From positions 310,596 to 374,595 of the forward strand of contig MU006795.1 in assembly GCA_010093635.1 (NCBI GenBank): a stretch of 64,000 nt of DNA, in the 5' to 3' direction. Source of the stretch: Massarina eburnea CBS 473.64. Its lineage: Eukaryota > Ascomycota > Dothideomycetes > Pleosporales > Massarinaceae. A program made the position numbers and the translations under genes. The notes below the pieces were generated by a model that had not been told where the DNA came from, did no database searches, and worked only from the letters and a program-made list of their open reading frames with translations. Positions 47,394 to 57,658 of the stretch are shown here, piece after piece. Position 1 is the first letter of the stretch, and every line of letters starts with the position of its first letter.

Positions 47394-48276
47394 GTTGGCG
47401 GCTGTGGAGGCTGCAGAGGGCGTGCGTTGGGAGTGGATATGGAAGAGGAGGGCAGGACAGAGCTGGCCATCATGGTACTTACTTGGGTCGGGTGCGGCGT
47501 TTTGCATTCACTCTCGCACCACCGACGGCAACTTCAATGGCAACTTCAATGGCAACTTCACACTCGCGTTTGGACGAGCAAACTCCTCACTCGGCACATT
47601 CGACCGGACAGCCAGAGGGATGCCGAGCGTTGGTGTCCCGGTCACTCTTTCTTCTTTCTCCGGCTCGTGGTTGCCCTGCACCGTGAAGCGCGGCAGGCGC
47701 GATCAAGCACACGTCGGCCTCACTCGCAGATCCTCTCCAAGAGACTCCGGTCGAAGAGACATGCACTCCCCGAAACAAGGCGAATCGCTCGGAAAACGAG
47801 TGGGAAAAGGCGTTGGTGCTGGAGAAAACGGTCAGTGAGGAAAAGAATAATGCGACAGCTCGCGCCGACCTCTGCCGTTAGGTAGTCGATCTTCAAATCC
47901 TGCAACGCTCATTCGTCGCCCGTTCCACCACCCTAGAACACGCCGTCCTCGTCCCATGTCTCACAGCCATGAGTAGACAGCCATCACTTCCACTGCTATC
48001 AATAATCACCAAAGCCTTATCACCAGCGTCCGAGTCACCAGCATCCTCGCCATGCGGTCGGTTCGCCCATCCAAAGAACGAAGCTCTTGGCGGGTTCCCA
48101 ACAAACCCAACAAACAACCAGCTTTCGTGCGCACCCCCCACCTTGACAAGGCTGAGCCCTGACCGATCGTCGTTGCCTGTTACCTCCGCTCATCGCCCAT
48201 TCGTCTGTCTACCATTCGTCTACCTACCATTGATAGCACCCATCCTCGTGCGGCATACAACACACCACACACACCA
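47394..48276. other. Divergent promoter region
   Basis: Separates the zinc-finger factor (-) from the MGNLCGK protein gene (+). It includes the probable spliced leader of the zinc-finger gene and three tandem copies of GGCAACTTCAAT at about 47,527-47,560. Frames here show no family features. Confidence 0.5.
47527..47560. repeat. 12-bp tandem repeat, about 3 copies
   Basis: GGCAACTTCAAT repeated head to tail just upstream of the zinc-finger gene's first ATG at 47,507. It could be an upstream regulatory repeat or chance slippage. Confidence 0.75.
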
Positions 48277-48738
48277 ATGGGCAACCTCTGTGGAAAGCAA
48301 TCAGCGGACGACAACTTCCATGGCGAGGGCCGGACGTTAGGCTCAGCCCCGCCGCCGAGGACGAATGCCTCGATCCCCGCGCACGTCACGAGCGCTTCAA
48401 AGCCGCAGCCAAAGGTGGGAGGTCCGGCGCGGACGGTAGGGGGAGGCAGCGGAGGCGACGACCCGAGAGCGGCCGCCGCAGCAGCAGCAGAGGTGCGTGG
48501 TTCCGCCGCGAAGAGAGCCTGAAGCCGACGACTACGACGTGGTGTGAATCGCAAAGAGGCTGGAGCTGACGGAACTAATCACCAGGCCCGCGCGAACAAA
48601 CCGGTTACGGGAGATCTCGCGAAGAAGCTAGAGGGCCAGAAGAAGCAGACGATGAATCAGACGCTCCAGGAAGCCGCGAGCGAAAACCGAGCGCAGCGTG
48701 AAGCCGACGCAGCGAACGAAGTGCGGTCCTACAACTAG
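48277..48738 (+). CDS. Small protein with N-terminal lipidation motif (MGNLCGK)
   Basis: Exons 48,277-48,492 and 48,586-48,738, with a 93-bp intron (GTGCGT...CACCAG, branch CTGAC), give 122 aa. Gly2 plus Cys5 (MGNLCGKQS) is a strong N-myristoylation and palmitoylation signature, predicting attachment to the plasma or endomembrane. The middle is low-complexity (Gly/Ala/Pro). It is followed by DPRAAAAAAAE, the exon junction, and a charged helix rich in Gln/Lys/Ala ending RSYN. It resembles conserved fungal hypothetical proteins of the same layout that I recall, but no function is known to me. The next gene downstream (49,362) has the same architecture and the same intron position. Confidence 0.8.
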
Positions 48739-49361
48739 GGGCGGACGCTGACTATCCTAAACATTATCTCGAATCATTTGAAGATCGAAGGGATCGGAAT
48801 ATAGTCATCCTTTGGCCGATTTAGACCTTTGACATAATTGGTCACGGGATCAAGGACGTCAAGGCCCAAGAAAAGAGCTGGAGATGTACACACACGATCT
48901 GTCCTAATATAAGGCTTGTTATGAGTCTACACAAGTTGACGAGATAGCACGCTTTAGTGTGTTTGCATAGACAAGGAATCGGGTATCGAACATGAGCATC
49001 TAAGACGCTGGTCTGCGGACTGGATGCGACCCACCGCACTAACAGCGTGCTATCAGCTTAAGAGCATATTTTCTTCGTTTCCCTGATAATAATTATCTTT
49101 CTACTCCCATTCAACCCTTGTCTCCCTCTGTATTATTACATCAAACCTTTCTTTACGCGCTTGTTGCAACAAATGCCATGTCTCGCTACAACCATGGTTC
49201 ATTTGCTCCCCGCACAACCAAACACTCACAAGCTCAACATTCTTTTAACACCAAACCTGATTGCGCGCTAGCACACATTGACCCGCAAACACTCGCCAAC
49301 GCGATACTTATCCTCCTCCCCCGCGCCACATCCAATCCATACCGCTGCTACTACCGCCAAA
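48739..49361. other. Intergenic region between the two MGxxxxC protein genes
   Basis: 3' UTR of the first gene and T/C-rich promoter of the second. I see no coding feature. Confidence 0.55.
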
Positions 49362-49954
49362 ATGGGAGCCTACCTCACAAAGCTCTGCTCCGCGAGCGAT
49401 ACGACCGGAGACCCCGCCACCCGCAAAGTCACCATTGAACTAGCCCCCCAACGCGCCAGAACCGCGACCGTGCCCAGTGTCCAGCAGAACGAGAGCTTGG
49501 GAAGGGACTTGAATCTTGCACCTGTGTCGGCGCTTACTGCTACGCCTGCTACGCCTGCTACTCCTGCTACTCCTGCTACTCCTGCTACTCCTGCTACTCC
49601 GAACCCCAATAAACAAAGTGGCAGCGTGCGGAAGAAAGGAAGGTTGAGTGTTGTTGCTGAAGGAGAGTCGGAGGGCAGCGCCATGGACGAGGGAAATGAA
49701 GATGCACGGTTAAGTCCGCGCGAGGCGGCTGCTAAGGCTGCAGATGTATGTCGAAGTTGTGTTGTGAAGTGAGCGATATGCTAACAAAATAGTAGGCACG
49801 TGTAGACGCCCAGTGCAAGCAGAACGGACTACTTGGCGCCAGAGTTCGAGCACAGAAGGCGAAAACAGATGCGCAGATCATGCGGCAGGTTGCTTATGAG
49901 TCACTGAGGACGAGGGAGATGGATGAGATTACTGCGGCTAGGACCCAAAATTAA
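49362..49954 (+). CDS. Small protein with N-terminal lipidation motif (MGAYLTKLC), PAT repeats
   Basis: Exons 49,362-49,745 and 49,796-49,954, with a 50-bp intron (GTATGT, branch GCTAAC, acceptor TAGTAG), give 180 aa. The start MGAYLTKLC carries Gly2 for myristoylation and Cys9 for possible palmitoylation. The middle has seven Pro-Ala-Thr units (about residues 62-82) coded by a 9-bp minisatellite, then a Lys/Arg/Ser region. SPREAAAKAAD stands just before the intron, and a charged helix (KQNGLLGARVRAQK to ITAARTQN) follows. The sequence around the intron aligns with DPRAAAAAAAE|AR of the upstream gene, so I infer a paralogue. An ATG at 49,278 would add 28 residues and bury the lipidation motif, so I reject it. 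Confidence 0.75.
49545..49608. repeat. CTGCTACTC-type minisatellite in coding sequence
   Basis: About seven 9-bp units encoding Pro-Ala-Thr repeats. The early units carry CTACG and the later ones CTACTC, so the array expanded recently. Confidence 0.9.
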
Positions 49955-50269
49955 GCTGTTGAGGTGGGCTGCAATACTGGAGTAAAAGTTGGTGGCATGA
50001 TTTGCTTTACTTAACTGCATATGTAATTAGACATTTGGGACTGAATTGTATATGTTAACATGCGCAGGAGAGATGATAGAATTAGCATATTACGGGACCG
50101 ATGAATTATATCTCTAAGAGGGGTGAATTAACGAGCGCAATAACGAGCCCAACAACCTTGAGACAGACGGTTGTATTGAGATGGAAAAGCTTATTCATAC
50201 TTCCTCAAGAGTATATACAGATGAAGATAATTACTCGCGTTCTGTTTCCCCTACACTATTCTCCAACCC
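49955..50269. other. Convergent 3' region; nothing further seen
   Basis: 315 bp between the 3' ends of the PAT-repeat protein gene and the MFS gene. AT-rich 3' UTR-like sequence. Confidence 0.6.
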
Positions 50270-52366
50270 TCATACGCATCTGCTGCGCCGGTCTCCCATC
50301 CCATCTGCCTCCACATCAAAAACCGCCTCCCCATCCTTCTCCGCCCCAGCCTGTTCCGCCACCGGATCAACCTCCGTCCGATTTCTACCCACGTTCCCCG
50401 TGAACACGGCATACAAATACGGCACACTCATAACCATACCCTTCTTCCCCTCCTTCTTTACCCTTCCATCATCTGCCAGCTTCCTGGGTGTGCCGATCCA
50501 AACATTGCCCAAAAACATGGCCGCCACGATGCTGAGGGCCATGAATGGAAGGATTGAGATAAAGGCCCACATGACTGCGTCGGAAGCAGCGTGACGAACG
50601 GCTTCTTGTTGTGCGGGTGGGAGGTTGTTTAGAGTGTCGAGGTTGCTGAGGCCGCTGGATTGTGCAAGAGAGCGCAGGGATCGTGAGTACTTGTTACTAA
50701 AGACTGCGCCCATCATCGAGATACCGATGGTTTCGCCTAGGGGAAGGGTGAAGCTTAGCACGCTTTGTATAGCAGCAATGCGCTTAGGCCAGATACCAGC
50801 TGCGTGGAGCACAATGGGCATGAATCTGAGACCAGTTCCTGCGCCGGCGACGGCGAGGAATACATTGACAAGAGTCTTTTGGCGCGAGGAGATTGCCCAA
50901 GTCATGAGACTGAGACCCACGGCCTCGACGACGGAGCCCCAGAAGAGCGGATGGAAGGTTTGCTTAGGCCATACGTTGCAGAGGAACATGGCGGTGTATA
51001 CGCCGATACCGAGGCCGGGGGTGTAGTAGAGGAGTTGGACGCCGGATTTTGATGGCGAGAATCCTTCGGCTAGCTGCCAGTAGTAAGAGACGAAGTAGAA
51101 GGCTGAGACGAGCGACATGCCGGCGGCGAAGTTGATGATCATGAGTAGGGATGTGTCTTTCTTCCTGAAGATGGTCGAAGGTATCATGGCGATCTGGTTC
51201 GAAAAAATCCTATGCATCAAGCGCCCTGGTCCGAGAAGGTACTCGTTCAAAAAGAACAAGATGAAGAGGGTGCCGCCGATGATGAAGGGGACGATTACAG
51301 CGACCGAGTCCCAAGAATATGATGTCCCGCCCCATTGCACGGCCAGGATGATGAGGCCGACGCCAAATATGAATGTGATCATGCCCACCCAGTCGATACT
51401 TCCCAGTCCGGCTATGTAGCCTGTTCTGCGCGAGTCGCCGGGTTTGCGAGAGACGCGGCCTTTGACAAGGTCTTTGCGGATGAGGAAGAAGATGAGGATG
51501 TGGGCTATGACGGCGATAGGGATAGCGACGACGAAGCAGTAGCGCCAGTTGGCTGCTGTGAGGTATCCGCCGATGACAGGACCTACAGCATAACTGGGTA
51601 TCGGGGTTAGCTTGGAGTCGCATTATAAAAGGACTTCTGGGATAGGAGTCTTACCTGCAACCGTTGATCAAGGAGAAGACGGTGTTGTTGATGGAGTTAT
51701 CAGCCAGGCTGACGCCATCCGAAAGAATGATTCGCGTCAAGTTCATGATACCAGCTGCACCCAAGCCTTGGATTGCCCTTCCGAAGAGGAGCATGGTCCA
51801 AGTTTGAGCAGCTGCGCAAAGGACACTGCCAACTAGAATCCAGAACAGCTGGAACTGAAGCGCAAAGTGACGACCGTAGATATCGGCAAGTTGGCCGGAA
51901 GCCGGCACGAATGTCGTGAAGGTGAGTGTGTAGGCTGCCACGATCCAATTGAAAGATCCACTCAGATGATCTGACGATATTAGATTTACTAACGGGTGTA
52001 GGAAAGGGCGAACATACTGAAGTGTGATGAGATCTGAGGAATGGCTGGAGCTACAATGGTGACATCGATGGAGGCAAGGAAATTGGGCAGTATAAGCCCG
52101 ATGACGAGCATCCATCGATGTTTCGTCAACTGCCGCTCCTCTTGCTTGAGCCTCCGGTGCTCCTCTTGGGTCTCCGCTGATACTGAACTGGCAAAGTACG
52201 CACTGCCGTCATGTCCGGTCAACGTCTGGCCTCTCTCGGGTTCTGTACTCGCTCCAGGGTTGATGTCTGGAGTCAGATGGCTATCATCCGAGATAGTTAA
52301 AGCCTCTTTCCTCTCTTTACTTTCTTTGACTTTGCGTCGGATGTACTTGAAGAGCATATACGCCAT
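50270..52366 (-). CDS. MFS transporter, 14-TM drug:H+ antiporter type (DHA14-like)
   Basis: Exons on the - strand are 52,366-52,018, 51,970-51,655 and 51,593-50,270, with introns of 47 and 61 bp. The product is 662 aa. A cytoplasmic N-terminus of about 90 residues precedes TM1 (HRWMLVIGLILPNFLASIDV). GSFNWIVAAYTL and ASGQLADIYGRH (the loop 2-3 motif A of MFS) follow. YAVGPVIGGY is motif C in TM5, the antiporter signature. Hydrophobic segments then continue to the C-terminus. The family exports drugs, toxins or siderophores at the plasma membrane; the substrate cannot be told. No biosynthetic genes are adjacent. I prefer the ATG at 52,366 (MAYMLFKYIRR); 52,441 is possible and would add 25 residues. 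Confidence 0.88.
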
Positions 52367-53151
52367 GTTGGAGAAACGAGATGAAATTGGAAGCCAATAA
52401 GACGAATGAGATATTTGAATTGAGTGAGATATACAATACAATAGACATGAGTTCTCTCGAGAAATGTAGCGAGCATCTTATACAGTACCTTTGTCTGACC
52501 CATACTTACCTAATCGGGACAGCTGGGCGCGAAAGAGGCTGAGGTCCATAGCTTGCACGCGTCGGGCAGAGCTTGGACTTTCAAGCTCTCATATCGAGGT
52601 GGGGGCGGCTGAGCCATTTCGAGACGGCCGATTAGACTGGTGCAGAGGGTGCTAAGAGACCCGCACAGCCCTGGAGTTCAGTTTCCGCCGTGCATACCTG
52701 AATAGGTATAGCGTTTACCTTATAGTAGACCCGGGCTTAGTGCCGTCCGGGGCCGCAAACGGCGACCAAGTTCAATTTCAACCACTGGGAACGATATTGG
52801 GAAGTGTTGTTCTTTTTTGTAGGCAATTCGAAGGATGAAATGCATATATCATCATAGTCTGGAGATCGAGTAGAACAGGCCTTTACGCTATCTGGGACTG
52901 CCAGTCGATAGCAGAGGGTCCACGAGAGTCTTTTCGAGACTTGATGGAGATGTGACGTTTTTTGTCAGTTTCATCTGGGATAGGCAACTCTACTCGCTGT
53001 TGACTTCAAGTCGGATGGTGATAGGATGGTAAAGATGGGGAAGATCATAGATGAAAGTAGGAATCAAGCGACGGTTGCCAAGGATGACAGAATATGAGTT
53101 CAGCTGTGTGCGCCAACAATCCACATACCAGTTCCACACACAGGCAACATC
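52367..53151. other. Divergent promoter region between MFS and TMEM19-like genes
   Basis: 785 bp without coding support. Both flanking genes start outward from it. Confidence 0.55.
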
Positions 53152-54287
53152 ATGAAACCGATAATAGCAGTACCAGCAATCTCTGCACTTGTGTATCGAG
53201 CCTGGTCGCGCAAGTCTTTGACGCCGGTCGGCATTATTACGGCATTCCTCACAGCCGTGGTGCACGCTATCCATCCGTGGAGTGTGTGCTTCGCGCTGCT
53301 CGCTGTCTTCTTCCTGAGCGGCACAGCCGTGACGAAGGTAAATGCACATATATAGCCTGATATCTGGGAGCAAGTCTGACGATAAGTTAGGTCAAGCATG
53401 GCATCAAAGCAAAGCTCACGCAGTCCGCAACTGGTGCTTCCGGCGGCGAAGGACCTCGGAACCACATTCAAGTGCTCGCAAACTCGCTGTCTGCCTCCGT
53501 CCTAATCCTCCTCCACGCTTGGCAGCTCAAGAAGGAAGGCACATATTCAAATGACGATTTGTGTTGGCCGCGGGGTAGCGATGTGCTTGTGGTAGGCATC
53601 GTCGCTAACTACGCTGCCGTTGCCGCCGACACGTTCTCCTCAGAACTCGGTATTCTCGCCAAAACGCAGCCCCGTCTTGTGACTGCTCCGTGGCGTGCCG
53701 TTCCACCCGGTACAAATGGAGGAGTCACTTTGACCGGTCTCGGGGCGGGATTGTTGGGATCATTTATCGTTGCGGCTACATCGACCTCGCTCTTGCCGTT
53801 TTGCAAGGAGTGGAGCTTGTCTTCGAAGATTTATTTCATGCAAGGGATTACCGTCGCTGGGCTTTGCGGGTCGATTCTAGACTCTTATCTAGGAGCGGTT
53901 CTACAAGCTAGCGTGGTCGACGTGCATTCTGGCAAGGTTGTGGAGGGTGATGGTGGGAGGAAGGTCTTGGTCCACTCCCAAGCACTGCACTTCAAGCCCA
54001 CAGCTGAAGTGCAGAGCAAAGTAAGCAGTCAGGAAGGGAAGGGTGTATCCGCCAAGTCTTCAGCTGTCGACGATTCGATCAAGGCTTCGCAGACCATGCA
54101 GCAAGCTGGGGCGAGCGGAGCTGCTGTATTTGATGCGCAGCATGAGAGCAGGAAGGTCGCGGTTGGTCATGATATCCTCGACAACAACGGGGTCAATCTG
54201 CTCATGGCTGCTGCGATCAGTGTGGGGAGCATGGCCGTTGCGGCTCTCATTTGGGACGTGCCGTTGAGCAGCATTGTGTCTGTGTAG
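53152..54287 (+). CDS. TMEM19/DUF92 family integral membrane protein
   Basis: Exons 53,152-53,337 and 53,391-54,287, with a 53-bp intron (GTAAAT...GTTAG, branch CTGAC), give 360 aa. SATGASGGEGPR, AADTFSSELGILAK and VPPGTNGGVTLTGL are the conserved loops of the DUF92 family (TMEM19 in animals; plant members include the phytyl-phosphate kinase VTE6). Multiple hydrophobic helices surround them. An additional hydrophilic insert of about 80 residues lies before the last helix (about 245-325). The plant relative suggests a prenyl- or phytyl-phosphate-related activity, but for the fungal protein this is only analogy. It starts MKPIIAVPAISALVYRAW, which fits a TM1 start. Confidence 0.85.
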
Positions 54288-54625
54288 ACTACGAACCTAC
54301 ATCTTGTGCAAATGTACCTCGAGATGCTTATGGTCACTTTCAACAGTTTAGAATATTTAATCAGGCGTTCAGATATTCAATCGTCCCGGTATGCGTTGAC
54401 GCAGCTTTCATCACGTGTAGATGGCTGACATAAGCACTCAATCGCGGTGCCCGCGCGGTCACCAGTAGCCTAGAGCTCCGACACAGCTTCTACGACTACA
54501 CCCCACGCCCAACCATCATCTAACTCTCGCGACCCTTGAAGCTCTGAGATTATACCGATAGCGCAGATATTGCCGCCGAATAAGACAACACTCTTCATCG
54601 AAAGAAGTGATACCAGACTGTCAAC
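54288..54625. other. Intergenic region; promoter of UMP1
   Basis: 338 bp with no coding support, holding the TMEM19-like gene's 3' end and the UMP1 leader. Confidence 0.6.
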
Positions 54626-55250
54626 ATGGTAAGCTATTCCACGAACTAGTAGAGGCACTGTCCTCTATCTTTGTGAATATTATTTGCCTCTAACAAATCC
54701 CAGTCTCTCCGCTTCATCCCCCAAAAGGCACACCCCACGCACCTCTCACCCGAGACCTCTGCGCCATCCGCCCCCGGCGTCCACGACACACTCCGATCGC
54801 GCCTCGGCGAGACCTCCACACCGGCCACCGTAAGCTCGCCGTCCAAGGCGCCCGTTCTTCAATCGGCACATCCGCTAGAAGCCCGCCTCGTACAATGGCG
54901 GGAGACGCAGGACCGCATGAAGATGGAGATGCTGAGGCGCCAGTTTGGCATCGCGGAGCCCATCCGGAGGGGCATGGAGGTCAAGATCGCCGCGGCTGGT
55001 GAGTGGAGGCCGGCTGTGCTGGGTGGATCGAGCGGGGTGCACAAGGATATTCTCGAGGGACGGGACTGTGAGATTGGATGGGAAGATGTGTTTACCAGTA
55101 AGTCTTGCATTCTACCAGGCGGGGCCATATTGCTCGTGGGGGGAAATATGTATTTGGTGATGGAAGCTGACAATATTGACAGGCAACGAGCTTCGCGAGG
55201 TGCCCAACTTCCACGCCGAGCTGGAGAGCAAGATGAAGATGAACTGGTGA
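54626..55250 (+). CDS. UMP1: Proteasome maturation factor Ump1 (POMP)
   Basis: Exons 54,626-54,628 (the ATG alone), 54,704-55,097 and 55,183-55,250 give 154 aa. Introns are 75 bp (GTAAGC, branch CTAAC, CCCAG) and 85 bp (GTAAGT...GACAG). The protein begins MSLRFIPQKAHP. MLRRQFGIAEPIRRGME is the Ump1 core motif, and the C-terminus NELREVPNFHAELESKM is also typical. Ump1 is a chaperone that sits inside half-proteasomes, coordinates beta-subunit maturation and is degraded as the first substrate of the finished 20S particle. Length fits the family. The striking point is that the start codon is separated from all other codons by an intron. Confidence 0.9.
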
Positions 55251-56072
55251 ACTGGTTAGAGGGCACTGGGTGTGGACCACGGAAGGACGGGGAAGCACGG
55301 TGGCCATAGACAGCCATCTGGACAAACTGGTTTGGTCGTAAGCGTGTCTGACGTGCATCACCAAACATATTATGCATAACGAGGAGCAACGGGCGTAGAC
55401 ACCTGCAGTCTGATCTGTGTAGTAATGCCAACCTTCCCGACCCACGTGCTCTTCTGTCCAGCTCTTTGGACGACCACACGTGTGATGCTTATTATTATTA
55501 TGATTGTTGCAGGCCTTGACGTGCACACCAACTTGCGGACTTCAATATGTAATGTCTACCCGCGACATGCATGCAGAGTAAAGCTACCAATCACGGGACT
55601 CGGAAGCAGCAGGGGCAAAGGGGGCAAAACCTGATCAGTTTGGGGCTCGTGTGTTCAAGAGGGCCAAACGGCATGCTGGCTCTCTTCTGCAGGAAAGCAA
55701 CTGCATCTGCCTGTGTGATAAGAGGCTGCAAAGGCCCAAAGGCGGTAGTCGTGACGTATTGTTGAAGAGTGGCTGACACTTCTTGGACCCTTCTTGGACT
55801 GTGGGGGTGTTCTTGTGTTTGCGGAGGCGACCCAGCAAGCCGGCCGCGACTCCCGTAGTGGCCCTGTCCGTGCTCCGATCGTTCCTTCGTTCCTTATTCA
55901 TTCGACCTCGTTCACATCCACGACGACTCCTCCCAGGCTCGCCCGATCACGACGCAAATCGCATTAGTCTTATCGCCTGCCGAGAGTTATTCCGTACATC
56001 ATCTCCCAATTCCCTCGCTCTACGCCATCGCTGTCCACATCACAATCGCTCACGGCGGCGCACTACCCGGAG
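55251..56072. other. Intergenic region; no gene seen
   Basis: 822 bp. The right half is C-rich and probably the promoter and leader of the UBL3-like gene. Frames on both strands have no family features. Confidence 0.55.
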
Positions 56073-56983
56073 ATGGCGACCTCCTCCGAGCAGCCTCCAG
56101 CAGGCACTCCACCGCAGGGCTCGGGATCGCGACCGACCAGCACAGGGCAGGATGCACATTCGACAAGTCCTGTAGAGATGCGGACATTACCAGCGGCAGA
56201 GCCAGTGGCGGACACAGCTGCACCGTCGACAGACGCATCCGATGCCGCCTCATTACCGGCGGCAAGCCCGCAGACGCAAGACGCACAGCACCCGGGTCCC
56301 AGCGAACCCTCCGCCGCCACGACTACTTCCTTGAACCCCCCTCCCGCCGACCTGACACGCAGCGAGACCGAGGCGATTGGCCCTTCGACCGACACGCCGG
56401 CTTCCAACCCAGACAATGCGAACGGCCCGGTCGTCGTCATCATGCTCCTGCTCACGACAGGCGCACGGCATCCGTACAAGATTGACGAAAAGTACCTCAA
56501 GAAGCGCAACGTCACCGTCGAGAACAACGACCCGTACAACATCGGAGTATACACGTTGAAGGAGCTCATATGGCGGGACTGGCGAGAAGGTCAGTACATC
56601 CACAGCTGTTCGCTGCCTGTCGAGAGACGGCGCGCGTCGCGAAAGCGCATACAGGACAACCATGGAGACTGGGCTGACATTGATATGCAGAATGGGAACC
56701 GCGGCCAACTGCCCCCGCTTCGATACGACTGATACACTTTGGCCGCATGCTAGAGGATAAGTCTCCTTTGAAAGGTAAACACAGCTCCCTCTGCGCCGTC
56801 TTGGTATGCGCTAACATCCCACCTACAGAGTGCCGTTTTCAGACAGAAGCTCCCAACGTTGTTCACATGACCGTCAAGCCGCAGGAGGTCGTAGACGAGG
56901 AAGATGCCAAGGGTGGCAAAGGCGGAAGCCGGCGTGATGGAGAGGAAGAAGTTACCGCTGGTTGCCGTTGCGTTATCCTATGA
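56073..56983 (+). CDS. Membrane-anchored ubiquitin-fold (UBL3/MUB-like) protein with CAAX box
   Basis: Exons 56,073-56,589, 56,691-56,774 and 56,829-56,983 give 251 aa. Introns are 101 bp (GTCAGT...TGCAG) and 54 bp (GTAAAC...CTACAG). A disordered Pro/Ser/Thr/Ala-rich N-terminus of about 115 residues precedes a ubiquitin-like domain (VVVIMLLLTTGARHPYKI, then TLKELIWRDW, SIRLIHFGRMLED, VVHMTVKPQE). The C-terminus ends GCRCVIL: a CAAX box whose final Leu predicts geranylgeranylation, with a second Cys two residues upstream for palmitoylation. UBL3/MUB proteins are membrane-tethered and recruit E2 enzymes or sort cargo into vesicles. No Gly-Gly is present for conjugation. The long N-terminus is an elaboration relative to plant and animal members. 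Confidence 0.87.
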
Positions 56984-57658
56984 GACCCTCCAGGCAGCAT
57001 CACTGACATGGCCTCTAATCAGGGTGCGTTCTTTGTGACGGGAGCCTGGACGGCGATTTTCGTGCCGTCTTCCATCTTCTCGACCTATGTCAAGCCTGGC
57101 ACATTTCAATGACTTCGGCTGAATATCGACACGTGATCGATGGCATGGACAGCAGAGGAAGAAGCCTCACCGACATCGCGCTGACCCCTCCGCTGGTCTC
57201 TTGGGCGTCGCAACACAACCCCTACTACCGGCTTGTGCGGTTATCTCTTTCCCCCTCTACCGCTGATGGCTTTTTGGCGGGGAGTTAGCATCTAGGGTAT
57301 TCCCGCGGGCGTTATGGCATTGCTGGCGATTTGGGTGGCGTTCTCATTTGCATTTCCTTGACCACTGTGCATATTCGGACGGCCCATGATATTATTTGGG
57401 GGACAAGACCCTTTGGCTGTACAAGTAATGTTGGCTTTGGCGCAGGGTATCAATAGGCCTAATTCTCAAAGGCAATAGAAGCATTCCTTTAATCCAACCA
57501 ACTCTACTTCCGATGCTGTTCACATTCTCTCGGGCCATCCATGATGATATCCGTACGTGACTAAGCACACCTTACATCATCGCTCACTCCACTTCACGTC
57601 AAGCTTCCCCACCACCAGCAACACACTTCCAGCTCCATTGCAGCCAAAGGAGGTCATA
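56984..57658. other. Intergenic region; no gene seen
   Basis: 675 bp. 3' end of the UBL3-like gene and leader of the next gene. An in-frame ATG at 57,557 could extend the downstream protein. Confidence 0.55.

Noticed and set aside
50270..54287. MFS transporter and neighbours as part of a secondary-metabolite cluster
   Set aside because: No synthase, tailoring enzyme or pathway regulator adjacent; the neighbours are housekeeping genes.
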